Shown here: positions 11,589-22,753 of the stretch, one piece after another | Position numbering within the stretch: position 1 is the stretch's first letter | Layout of the letters: each line of letters opens with the position of its first letter | Assembly (NCBI GenBank): GCA_014529385.2 | Contig: CM043958.1 | Span: 125,647,817-125,711,816, forward strand | Length of the DNA: 64,000 nt | Origin: Adiantum capillus-veneris | Lineage: Eukaryota; Streptophyta; Polypodiopsida; Polypodiales; Pteridaceae | Direction: 5' to 3' | Made by a program: the position numbers and the translations under genes | Notes under the pieces: generated by a model | What the model saw: the letters and a program-made list of their open reading frames with translations, nothing else | Databases searched by the model: none | Told to the model about the DNA's origin: nothing

Positions 11589-12932
11589 ATGGCCAACTCT
11601 ACTCTACAAAGGCGGCCAAAGGATGAGGTCATAGCACTTGCATGCCACAACACAAGAGGTATCGATGATGAGTGGGTGCCACAAGAGTTCACAAAATGGG
11701 TATACATGCAGCCATCTGCTATTGGCCCTCACTGTGTGTGAAAGCATGCAAACTTGGATCATCACAACAAGAAAGGAAAGCTCCTTGGATTCAAGAAACA
11801 CAAAGACAAGGGGACTATAGCCATTGTGCAACATGTTTTCTCAATGTTAAGCATGCTATTGCAACAACCACCTTGATTTCCAGCACATTGTAAGTACATG
11901 TTTTGAGAATACAAAGCTAGGTGTGAATTCACAGTGTAATGTTTTTGTGGATTCATACTTAAGATTTGCCATGCATTTATAGTCACATTTCCATCCACAT
12001 TGGTGGAGGAGCAGCCAATAGTCTCTCCGGCACATTCAATGCTATACATGCGGATATTGGAGCAACAGTTTTTGCACATCTTTGCCCAACCAAAGTGGTG
12101 CAAAGAAGAATTTCACTCTTATATTGTGCCTACTTCTACACAAGAGTTTGGAAAGCTTAAACCCATCAAAAGTATCTTTCTTATTAAGTATGGAATGGCC
12201 ACAACCAGATTTGTGGTCGGTAGCATCTTTCAAGAAAAAGATGATAATAGATGTCCAAAACTCTTTGAAATACTCTAAAGCTTCTAGGTCTATGGGCTTG
12301 AGTTGGCGTTTTCCTTTTCATTGTTTTGTGCACATTTTTAAAGAGCTTGGATTTGTGGAGACTACCACAATGCTTGTATGTAAAGATGTACATTATGAAG
12401 AATTAGGAAGGCTTTTAGAAGAGGACTGGGGTTTTGTGAAGGACATGAACAATGGGGATAAGTACAGTCATAAGGTTGGATCTTTAGGTATTGGGATGTG
12501 CTATTTAAAATCTTGCACCTCCTTGTACATACAATTTGACTATGATCATTGGATATGCAAGCTTGGAGTGTGGACTCCCTTACAGAGTGTAGATGACACT
12601 ATTGCAAGCTTTGACATTGTAGTGAGGATGCCCAACAATGCTTTGGAGGCTCTCCAAAGTGAATAAACATTGGACTCTTAGTAATGTGCGAGAGCATCTG
12701 GCTATTATGGGTTTTGAGGCCCTTCAACAAGTGAAATTTTGTTTGCAAGGTCACAAGGTGAGAATCCTTCCACCACATTTTCAATACATCATACTTTGGC
12801 GATCGTTGGCTACTTATTGTAATGAATGCTACTTATTGTAATGAATGTCTGCAGATTGGGAAGAGAATGGAAGACAAATTGAAGGTCGAGGAGGACTGGG
12901 GCATGGATGAAACTATGCTATTGCTCTTATAG
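11589..12932 (+). pseudogene. Unrecognised multi-exon gene-like region, disrupted
   Basis: I do not recognise the family. Coding character is suggested by several joined segments. ATG at 11589 opens about 50 codons ending at a TGA near 11740, while an adjacent frame carries a Lys/His-rich continuation containing GTIAIVQHVFSM. A GTAAGT donor consensus lies at 11890. A long frame at 12082-12666 contains WRFPFHCFVHIFKELGF and EEDWGFVKDMNNGDKY. Near 12650 a frame change is needed to continue. A GTGAGA donor at 12758 and a GCAG acceptor ending at 12854 join in phase 0 to a last exon 12855-12932 ending in TAG. The several breaks argue for a decayed gene, possibly transposon-derived; gene versus chance remains open. 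Confidence 0.42.
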
Positions 12933-13197
12933 CTTTTTAACTCTGGTAGTTTTGGAAACAATCTTCGATGTAATCAACATGATTTGCTTCGGTAAATTAT
13001 GACTTTTAATATAGTTTTTCACATTAAGATGAAAGTTTATTTTTTGGTGAAAGTACCTTTTTAAAAAAATTGGGGAAATGACTTTACTCGTCTCCCCATA
13101 TTGGCGCCACAATTGCCCTTCACATGGATGCATTCGCACCGAGATTTCAGTGTTCATGGAGGAGCACATCATAAAATAATATTATCTATCTCCCCAC

Positions 13198-13575
13198 ATG
13201 CGGGGATACATACACAAAGGTGATCACACATTCTTCAAGAGGTTGAGAGGGTTCCAAGAAATTGCCATCGACGCAGGCCATTTCTTGGACGAGCAAGCCC
13301 CAGGGGTGTCAGCACTCAAGAAGCGCAAGTTGGGGTTGGAGTATCTTTCTTGACTGGCAACATTCATCTTCTTTGTGAGCGAGGAACCTGATTTCGAGGA
13401 GCTCTGCCTACCACACCTTCAGGTTGGGTCCTTTATCAAGAACACCAATGAGTAGGAGGTTGTCCCCATGAACCTTGCAGTGGAAGGACAGACACTTTGG
13501 CTCGAGTACCCTAGGGGGCTTGAGGCATTAGGAAGGGAATGGGGTCTAGGAGTGCCTTTTTATTTGTCAATTTAA
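13198..13575 (+). pseudogene. Unrecognised coding remnant with two in-frame stops
   Basis: From ATG 13198 one frame reads sensible protein-like sequence for 125 codons (for example FKRLRGFQEIAIDAGHFLDE and EEPDFEELCLPHLQVGSFIK). It is interrupted by TGA at 13351-13353 and TAG at 13453-13455 before the final TAA at 13573-13575. The segment is more GC-rich than its flanks. It may be an exon of the gene-like region at 13956-14615, since both are plus strand and 380 bp apart. I cannot assign a function. Confidence 0.4.
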
Positions 13576-13955
13576 GGGATTCAAAGCTCTAGTATTAACA
13601 AAGCAATCAAAGGAAAGCTTTTGAATTCAACCAGGAAAAATGGCTAGTTTATTTGAATTCAAAGTTTCCCCCTAAAATGGAATTTAAAATCTAGGGGTAA
13701 AACTATATCATGTAGCATATCTACAGAAAGAGCTCGGCGTGTAGATTACATATCTATAATCTCCACTCAAATCGGAGATCATATGTAGGAGTTATAGAAG
13801 GCGGAAAATTATAAAGTTTTTTCTCCCCTTTTGGAAGCAAAAAGTGCATCCTTTGACCATTCTTACACGTCTCTTATACACCCACCATTCTTGCACACAT
13901 GGCATGAAACTATTCGTCAAAATGTTAATCACCTCCATAATCTCATACCAAATAA

Positions 13956-14615
13956 AGAGGCCCTCCTAGACCTCATCCTCTTCCTAATGAGGTGGTTGAG
14001 AAATCCATCGTTGTGGCTGGCCTTAGCGACACTCTAGTGCCACTACCATTGACAAATGAGGCTATCCCAGAGGTAGAAATCAGTCGCTTCTCCTCGGTGG
14101 TGGAGGAGTATGTGTTTATGCATGACTTAGAGAAAGAATTTGGTCTGTGCATGGATGAATGCTTGAGCGGGCTATGCACCAGCACCAAATTTCCCTTAGA
14201 TATTGCACCAGATGCCCTTGAAAGCAAGATCTTGCCACTTGGGGACTCTGTTATCGACACTATTGCACTTGTTTGTGCGGAGGTCCTGGCAGCAAAGCAG
14301 TTGCATGTGGATGAGGAAGAATTACTTGCCATGGCCAAGGTTGAGGCAGCTAGGATTCCTATTCTACTACATAACCCCCCCTCTAATGATCGAAAGCTTG
14401 TAGGCACGGTGCAAGGGAGCATTGACTTGGGTGCAAAGGACAACAGGGAGGAGGACGACAAGGAGCAGGAGGTATACTCTATCCTAATTTTTATGTTATT
14501 TTTTTACCCTTCATTGCCTTTTTTCTTAACCTTGACTAGTTTATGATAGGACATCCTTGAGGTTGATGAGTTTACATCAAGGATGGGTGGCAGGAGGACA
14601 GGCTTTGGACCTTAG
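13956..14615 (+). CDS. Hypothetical protein, two exons, no recognised domain
   Basis: The frame is open from 13956 after a TAA at 13953; no ATG opens it, so the true start is probably in an upstream exon. The acidic region includes SRFSSVVEEYVFMHDLEKEF and later DEEELLAMAKVEAARIP. At 14472 a GT donor follows GAGCAGGAG and an AG acceptor ends at 14549. Removing this 78-bp T-rich intron keeps the frame (phase 0) and adds 21 codons ending in TAG at 14613-14615, with a final GGRRTGFGP. A pyrimidine-rich tract and a TTGAC branch-like motif precede the acceptor. I see no domain, signal peptide or membrane segment. The splice pattern supports a real but possibly transposon-derived gene. Confidence 0.45.
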
Positions 14616-15262
14616 TCTTCCCTTGTGCATACCTAGGACAACTCCCCCCTGGAGATATTGCCATTGTACATAATGAATTCACTCTGTAAGGCCATTTTAT
14701 GATGCGGTCGTTGAAAGCTCTAAGAAAGGTTTTGTGTTTGTGCACCATTGCTCATAATACCCATCTTGTGTTCCTAGTGTGTATCCCTTGTATGCACAAC
14801 ATTTGGAACTGGCTTCCATGGTAAAGTGCTTGCCCAAATAGGGATACATGCTTCCGTTGGTTCAACTCACCCTAAAGTGATAGCACAGCTCTCCTCGATG
14901 GGGAGTTGCCTTACCCGCAAGAGAGGTGCCAATAAATGGTCAAGAAAATTATGAGCTGCTCAGATGTATGATGTAAATCAACTTTTTAGAAGTAATAAAA
15001 TATACTTTGAACGGTTTCTCTATCTTGTACATTCTTTTCAATGTGATTTCTCAATCTTGTAAGCTGTTGAAATTGGTGATGTGTTTCAATAAGTTGTCTC
15101 TTATTTGCTTGAAGTAACAACACAGTAGAAGTGGGATGCACGTGATATCTGCTTTCAACTTTCCTTAATCCTAGGTACAGTACAAAACACATTTGAGTGA
15201 AAAGAAGTGGAATTTGTATTGTCATGTTGCATTAACATTTTCTTTCACTTAATCTTTTTTTG
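14616..15262. other. Non-coding stretch
   Basis: I see no gene. Open frames are short and overlap. The stretch separates the two-exon hypothetical gene from the hairpin at 15263. Confidence 0.5.
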
Positions 15263-15418
15263 GTATCCTAGGGGATAGACAAGGCCAGAAAATGCAAAAA
15301 AAAGGGTGGCCACAAGGGTGCGCAGATGGCTCATTCACCATTTTTGGATGGCTGTTTTGTGCGCCCTTGTGGCCACCCTTTTTTTTGCATTTTTTGGCCT
15401 TGTTTGCCCTCTAGGAAC
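15263..15418. repeat. Long near-perfect inverted repeat (hairpin element)
   Basis: About 60 bp on the left (15263-15322) pair with 15359-15418, leaving a loop of about 36 bp, axis near 15341. The core arm contains AAAAGGGTGGCCACAAGGG on the left and its complement on the right (GGCCAC 15308-15313 with GTGGCC 15369-15374). The outer part (TCCTAGGGGATAGACAAGG and its partner) is less perfect. It could be a foldback MITE or could give a small-RNA-producing hairpin if transcribed. I saw no clear target-site duplication. Confidence 0.8.
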
Positions 15419-16309
15419 CTAGAAAAGGTGAGATGAACATGAGATTAAACTTTTCAAGCACATTATGTCTTCCTTCAACTCAACTTTCTAGTTCCCTACA
15501 CCAAAAGACAACATCACATTGGACAATATAAAAATGTAGTATCATGCTTCATAAACAACTGGTTTCACTATATATCAATAGTTTTGGTAGCCTAAGTGGC
15601 AAACAAACCTAGGAAATGCAGTGCTTGCAGTGTTTGTTGTTGAGCAGGTGAAGTCTCTTTTGCCCTCAATGTCTCCTAGACCCGACTACCATGCCCACTG
15701 CTAGAAGAGTGCCTGAAACGGCCTGGTGTTTGTGGCCTTTTTCTTGTGCCTTTAAGCCATGTCGGCTTCTCACATCCTTGGAGGGTGTTTCTATTGGCAA
15801 GAGGATGCTCTTTTGCGGTCTGTTTGGTGCTCTCCATTGAGTACGGTAAGAGCTAACCTGTGCTTAAGAAATGAGTGATTTATGAGATCATGTATTATTT
15901 ATAAGGGCCCAATTTAAAAGGGCCTTGTTCACACTAATTTTGGAAAATTACTATTTTTGTTTTAATGGATGCACCAAATTGTTTTTAAAAAGATGTTAAG
16001 AGTTGGACCCTACGTTCACGTGTAGTCACTCGCTTAGAATCCATTTAGACCCTTGTCGCACTCTGCATTGGCACCATGTAGCATGCTTGGCACCCGGGGC
16101 AGTGACTTATCAAATGATCCCTATATCACGTGCATTCAAGAGGTAATTAATAATACCCCAATATACATACTATACTTACACTATGAGCCTATTTAAAAAA
16201 ACCCCCACCCCCCTCTAATCTATACATAAAAGTATACATTTTTATACATTTTGGTCTTTTAATAATCCTCTTCGGTTAACTCACGTGATATCATACACAT
16301 TCTAAAAAG
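15419..16309. other. Non-coding stretch
   Basis: No supported gene. Short homopolymer runs (C-rich 16203-16215) and AT-rich text occur. It lies beyond the 3' end of the minus-strand transposase-like gene. Confidence 0.5.
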
Positions 16310-16906
16310 TGACCGCCCCGGGGCTTGGCAGGGCCTTGCGACATTTTCCACTTGTTGATGTGCTCTTGACGACTCCATTTCCACACTTCCCTAGCAATCT
16401 TGGATTGTTCCGCACACTCCATTGTGAGCTTAGGAGCAAATGTTGTGTGAAAAAACTAGTTGAACATCTCCTCCAAATAATTGGATTGCACCATTCCACC
16501 ACCATGTCGAGTATTTTTGAAGTACACCTCCCTTGCTTGATAATGGGACTTATCCATGCCTTGAGTGCTAAAAATCTCAAGCAAATCATATTTGTGCATA
16601 AAATATGCAGCATGCACAAACAAGATATGATGTTCACATGAGTAAATGATCCATATTATTTTAATGAAAACAATCCCTTATAATAAGTTCATCATGTAAC
16701 ATGGATTATGATGTAATGTGTGATGTTATTTTCACCCCAAAAAAGGGTGAAGACCTTGGTAAAATCTGCCAAGGCTCCTTGAAATGATTGGCATTGTTCT
16801 TCTATTGTGTTGTTAAGGCCCATAACCTTGACCATTTTATCAAAATGTGCCCAAACTTACTTGCGCTTTTTTGCAAGCTCGCCATTTGAATCATTGTCAG
16901 TAGTAA
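16310..16906 (-). pseudogene. C-terminal part of unrecognised transposase-like gene
   Basis: The minus strand encodes two blocks. The first, next to the insertion at 16906, reads ELAKKRK, an in-frame TAA, then VWAHFDKMVKVMGLNNTIEE and FWGENNITHYI. After a short non-homologous gap the second block reads YFMHKYDLLEIFSTQGMDKS, HYQAREVYFKNTRHGGG and NYLEEMF, then a TAG and a basic tail. The pattern of a THY(I/M)H motif followed by a QGMDKSH motif reminds me of RNase H-like transposase ends, but I cannot name the family. The frame is continuous with 22754-23275 if the retrotransposon between them is removed. At least two stops and a frame change make it a pseudogene as it stands. Confidence 0.5.
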
Positions 16907-17059
16907 TGTCATGCCAAGGGTAGGACTAGATGTGCACGGCCCGGTCAATTTGCCGGACACACATGCAGTAAAGGGGTCTATATATGGAAGAGGGTCAGGG
17001 GCCTATATATAGGATGGTTGGGAGGTTATTCGCATGTCTGTCTACCCGCTCGTCTAACA
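16907..17059 (+). repeat. Left LTR (153 bp) of LARD-like element
   Basis: It begins TG and ends CA and matches 22601-22753. It carries two TATA-like boxes, GTCTATATATGG and the perfect palindrome CCTATATATAGG, which may form the promoter. Confidence 0.92.
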
Positions 17060-17060
17060 T

Positions 17061-17076
17061 TGGTATCAAAGCAAGG
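17061..17076 (+). other. Primer-binding site (tRNA-Met type)
   Basis: TGGTATCAAAGCAAGG starts two bases after the left LTR and resembles the initiator-tRNA-Met complement (TGGTATCAGAGC) used by many plant retrotransposons, with one mismatch in the first 12 bases. Confidence 0.85.
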
Positions 17077-17112
17077 TGGAGAGGAGGGGGCAGCAGGGAG
17101 CTATGGAGGAGG

Positions 17113-17261
<149 letters not shown>

Positions 17262-20200
17262 GAAGCGTAAAACTTCGCATGGAGAAGCATGATTATCGCC
17301 TTGAGGAAGGAGATGGGGGAAGGCAGCATAGAGATCAGTAGCCAAAATCTGAAGGAGTCCATGCATGAGGCATGCATAGCCCTGCAGAAGGTAGGGAAGG
17401 TTTCGATTGTATTCTATGTCATGCTCGAAGATGGCTTTGTACTCGACAGAGCGTCGACCAGTGGGATTGGCCGCCAGGTCAAAGATCGACGAAACAAAGC
17501 AATGCAAGAACCGCCTCTTGCATGGTTAAACCGGGTCGACCAACTTGCATGGAATCGGGCCGTAGTAGCACCAAAAGGGTGCGCCCCAGAGAGTTGCACA
17601 GATTGCGTCACAGGCTGCAGCCCTGTGGGGGTGTTAAATGAACCATGCAAGTGGAATTCGTCTGCGTTGCCTATGTTTTTCGCCATAGCTCAGTTTTAGC
17701 TTTCTGATTCACATTAGAGATACCCTATTTTGGGGCTTTTTCCCAAAATAGGTTCCTAAAATGCATTCCCACAGTGGAAGTCATGCAAGGGCAACACGAT
17801 CGCCCAACTCAAATACAGTCGCCGAACCAAGCCATGACAAGGAAGGTCATTGGGGTTGCAGAGTTTCAGAAGGCAGACTGGCAGCAGCTTGAGTACAGCA
17901 CTAGCCATGTGGCCAATCCGACTTACAAGGGTAAGCACGATCGCCATCATTGTGGCATGCAAGGACATGCAAGTCAGTATCATGCACGGAAAGGTCGCGT
18001 TTTCTAGGAATTTCTATGGTTTTTTCGAGTTGTCGAAGCATCAATGGTGATGCAGCTCCTACGTTCAAGAAGCTACGATGATGACGACATAAATAATATT
18101 CGTCGCTGACCTTCAAAGGCAAGGTATGACGATTTGTTGCACTTTTCTTGTTTGATTCATTCTCAGTGTGCAGTTGTTAAATGTATGCTCAAGCACGGCT
18201 CACTTGTTCTTCAACCCACTGTTCTGATCATTGAGCAAGGCTCATTAAGTGCATACACCACTGTGGTGTTGAGTACACCACTCCAGAGTTAACCCTTGCG
18301 ACTTTTTATCATGCATGGCATGTATATACTTACAAGGGCAATGTCCGAAAAAAGGCTTTCATTTTTGTTCTGCTAGCATGTGGAGTATGCTAGGAGCATA
18401 TTCATTGGGGAAATTTTTACAATTGTATGGTATGACCATTTCATGGGGGTGCATAAGACAACTTCTAGTTACAGTATGGCAAGTGTAGGCAAGGCCTATA
18501 GTTTGTCATGCAAATTTCTTTCTTGCCTATCTTTCATTGGCGCATCAGGCAAAAGTGCTCTGCATGGCCGACCATTTATCGCATCCTGCAAAACAGATAG
18601 GAGTCTCTTTGCTTTCAGTAATCAAGTTACGCAGGTATGCATATAAGTATTTTTCTACTTTTCAATAAAAGGTACAATTGAACAAGGTCCATTATCTGTG
18701 CATGGTCGACACTGTTGACTCTGTTCGCTATGACATCTGTCGTCAATAGCATTTATTGGCAATGAGGCCGGACATAGTTATCTAAAGCATGGCTTCTCCT
18801 GAGTACCTTGATAGAGCACGCTCGTCAAAGGTTACATTTTGCTTCAAAGTGAAGGCCAAGGGCCAATTTTTCAGTATCTCAAGGAGATAGGCATGGCTAA
18901 TTTCAATTGTAATCGCTCAACAAGGTCGGTTCTTTCTGTCATGCTATCTGTATCTCACCAGCAACATCAATTGGCTAACAACAAGGCTTCAATTTATGTG
19001 AAGCAGGCCTTCAATTTACGCATCTTACATTGAGATTCCCCACGTTCGGCATATGCTATGGGCATACAAACTTGGGAAGGATTTGGCAATATGATTGCAG
19101 GTTATTTCATTACATGACAGAAGGGCGTATATGATACAAGGGACATATATGTACATACGACAGCTCCCACCCATGTAGCAGATATGGATATGAGCCATTT
19201 TTACGCGAGTTTTTGTTTCTTCCACGGAACCTCGGGCCAAATGGTTACAGCAACGACCAGGTTAGCCAATTTTATGTTCTTTTTATTTTTCCATGTTTAC
19301 ACATTTGATTGGAAACTACTACTTTTGTGCAAAGCAAAGTGCTTTGATGATTTTACATGAAGCAAGGCTTCTCCCTTGTGCCAAGGAACTGCCCAATGAC
19401 TTGGCATCAAGGGCCGTGGCACACAAGTTTGAAAAAACTGGCAAACTAGGGAATATCACCTCACAGAATTCCTACCAGTTTAGATTGTGCAAGGCACTTA
19501 TAGTTTGGGCTCTCACGTTTGAGGCCATCACTTTTACCAAGGGCTTAAGATTATGTATGCACGGCATGCTAGCTAGGTGGAATCAATTCTACCACCTCAG
19601 GAAACACGCTTCTTCTATAACACCAGACCCTTTGTCAAGGACAAGATACGTTCTTGATTGTTTTTGGGTTGCTGTCAAACACAACAACACTTAAAAGAAC
19701 CTAAAATTTTGGACTTAATTAAAAGGCAAAGTGCTATCATTAAGTCACACTGGTGTAGTCACAACCACATACATGGTAGGTGGGTCAGTCTGTGACTTGT
19801 TTGTGTTTTTCTGTTACCTCCCTCGATGAGAGAGTCATAGCAAAAACCTGTTGCATTTTTATATGATAAGTTGCACGTTAGGCATAAGATGCACAAGATC
19901 ATGGTGTTCAACTATACATGTCATAGTCGTTTAAGGAAAGTTCCTCAGCCCAGCATGCTCTTCTTCATAGCTCTCTCTCTCTCTCAAAGAATAATGAGAA
20001 CTTTTTATGAATATTTGGATACATGTTTTTCTCTATTTGCTCGTGAGTCGGCCTAAGCCAAGGTGCTTTAACTCTCAACTAATAATCGGCTAAGACGCCA
20101 TCCAACTTAGTCTTCATCGGTTTGAATGAACACTAACTGACATAAGGGCTATGAGCTACACAGGCTAAGAGCCATTGTCATACCTAGGGTAAGATTTCAA

Positions 20201-21330
20201 TGCTCACATTTCTTGGGTGATTGTTCTCCAGCTTGAACAGATTTACTCAGTGAAGTCCCCATCGATGTTAATGGCCAAGCAAGAGTCTCGCCATTACAGA
20301 TCTTTTGGGTGTTCTGTAAGCACAACATGTTTTTGGTGCAGCACTCGAATTGAGTTTCTCACATCAGCTGATCTCTACCACGGAGTATAGATGCAGCAAG
20401 CAGTTGAGATAGCATGGCTGTCCATAAGAGCTAGGCATCTCACTTGTGTGGATCTCTTGCTCTCTCTATCGCACTACGAGTGTCTAAGGGAGCATAGTTT
20501 TTGGGTAAGACCCACTGGGTGATTGCTAAATCACTCTATCGGGCATTGAGGATCACAGTTTGATCTATTACCGTTACACTTTCAAGGAAAGAAGACCAGA
20601 ATCTACCACGTGGTAGTGGACAAAGTCAACTTTTTTTGTTGATTCCAGTCATTCTGTATACGGTTACCTACTAGTTGAGCAGTTTCTACACAGGGTCTTA
20701 CCAAGGGGTTTGACTACGTAGATTCTAACCAACGGGTTTGGATTGCGAAGGCAACATCCAGGGTTTCTAGTGCAATATTGTTTGGATTTTTCAAGTTGTA
20801 CAAATACACTTGAATGTTTCAGAGCCATGCCAAGGGCATGTCGAACCAAAGTATTTTGGGCCGTCGTCTCCAATATTCATTATGATGTTATGAGCCCACT
20901 TGTCGGGTTCGATTTGGCACATGTTGTCACATGGAACACAATATGGTCTAGCAACTCAAGGATTTCAGTTTAGCCAGTATGGAGCATGATAATGAGGGTC
21001 CCTCTCACTCTTGTCACAAAGTGTTAGAAGTTACCTCCACACACAAGTACAACTCGTACTGGATGGATGTCACTTTCCCTAACATCCTTACTTGAGACAT
21101 ATTCCACATGTGGAGAATATGAGTCTCTGGGACTGACACTGGCACCCAATTCTTAATGATGTGTCACGACGAGGTCCCTAGGTGCTCGTTGCATCCGTTC
21201 ATTAGACCATTCGAAGCACACAGTATCAGGTACAATTTCAGTGGCCAAAAATTGTCGGGTACTAAGTACAGACTTGTTGAGATTACAAGTGCTGTGAAAC
21301 CACCTTAACGGAGGGTAGTTTTTACATATC

Positions 21331-21508
21331 GCAAAGTCTGCTACGTTCATGAGAATGTATCATGGTTGGTACCTAGGTGTGACCGGGTTGTCACATTCTA
21401 TTATGGTCCAACTTTTGCTGCAAAGTATGCTACGTTCATGAGAAAGTCTCATAGTTGGTACCTAGGTGTGATCGGGTTGTCACATTCTATTATGGTCCAA
21501 ATTTGTTG
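21331..21508. repeat. Tandem duplication, 89-bp unit
   Basis: GCAAAGTCTGCTACGTTCAT at 21331 recurs as GCAAAGTATGCTACG at 21420; the two 89-bp copies share TTGGTACCTAGGTGTGA and GTTGTCACATTCTATTATGG. It lies in the gene-free interior of the retrotransposon. Confidence 0.8.
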
Positions 21509-22587
21509 CACGACTTTCATGTACGTACCGTGGAAATTCTTGTCATGGAATTGCGGTTCTGATATGTTTGTGTTAAATGCATGCACACTAGGTGTTATGG
21601 GCCCTAGTGTTTAACACAAATTTATTCAGAGCGGCATGCAAATTCATGCACATTATTGTTTCTGCAATTTTTTGCACTGCCAATGCAATCTCTCTTGCAG
21701 ATTTAGTATGAGTTTACACCCTGCCATACAAGGTGATGGTGGCTGAGTATGGGTGTTCGTGATTGACTGCTTGAAACTCCAATCTGCTTTCAACCTAGTT
21801 GGTTCTCTCCATTCCATATCGAGTATATGGCTGGATACTCAATGATTGAGTCATAGTTTGTCATCAGTCGTGGGCGACTGTCTGTAAGTGGTTGGGGGAA
21901 AGCACCTCACTCTTACTGTTGCTATTCATCCCTCGTAGAATGGGCAGCTTACAAGAATTCTATTTAGTACTAAAGGATATTCAAAGTGCATACGTTAGTA
22001 AAGCACGCTAAAAGATATGCTAAGTGCATACGTTAGCAAGAAGTGAAACAACTAGATCGGTTACCTTTCTGGTTTGGAGTTTTCTTCATATGATGAAAGG
22101 CATGTTACGCCTAGTTCTAGTCTCTGCCTCAAGTTATCAACCTTAATCATCAGTTTGGATGAGGTTGACTATTGGCAAGAAACCACCGCAAGTCAAGGAC
22201 TTGGTTGCTGCTAATGAGTATGTCAACATAGTACTTTCATGGAAAGATGATCCGAGGTTATATTGCACATTCTAGTACCTTAAAAAAGTCTGGAACCTGG
22301 GTATGCATTGAAACACCTCTTAGTTGTGATAACTCGTTTAGCATTCTCAAGTGAGTTCTAAATGGAGCCTTCACACTCTTTTGATTATGAGTCGGTTAAC
22401 CAAGACGGTTGCACAGGGACAACTATGTAGAAAATCAAGATGTTACTCTTGATTTCATTGAACCTCCCAATGAACCGGGTTCCGATTCAACGAACCGTTG
22501 GATCCATGAGGGATGCCACGGTGGAAAACATTCGTGTTCTTATGAAGATACCACCACTTGTGTTTTCGAGGAAGAAAATACTTCTCC

Positions 22588-22600
22588 AAGGGGGGAGTAA
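22588..22600 (+). other. Polypurine tract of LARD-like element
   Basis: AAGGGGGGAGTAA directly precedes the right LTR start at 22601, as expected for second-strand priming. Confidence 0.8.
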
Positions 22601-22753
22601 TGTCATGCCAAGGGTAGGACTAGACGGGCACGGCCCGGGCAATGTGCCGGACACATATGCAGTAAAGGGGTCTATATATGGAAGAGGGTCAGGGGCCTAT
22701 ATATAGGATGGTTGGGAGGTTATTCGCATGTCTGTCTACCCGCTGATCTAACA
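22601..22753 (+). repeat. Right LTR (153 bp) of LARD-like element
   Basis: It matches the left LTR at about 146 of 153 positions, ends TCTAACA and is followed immediately by the AGTAA target duplication. Confidence 0.92.

Noticed and set aside
16302-16641. Pair of 110-codon open frames on opposite strands
   Set aside because: Both are out of the frame that carries the transposase-like motifs; the true coding text is in another minus-strand frame with stops.
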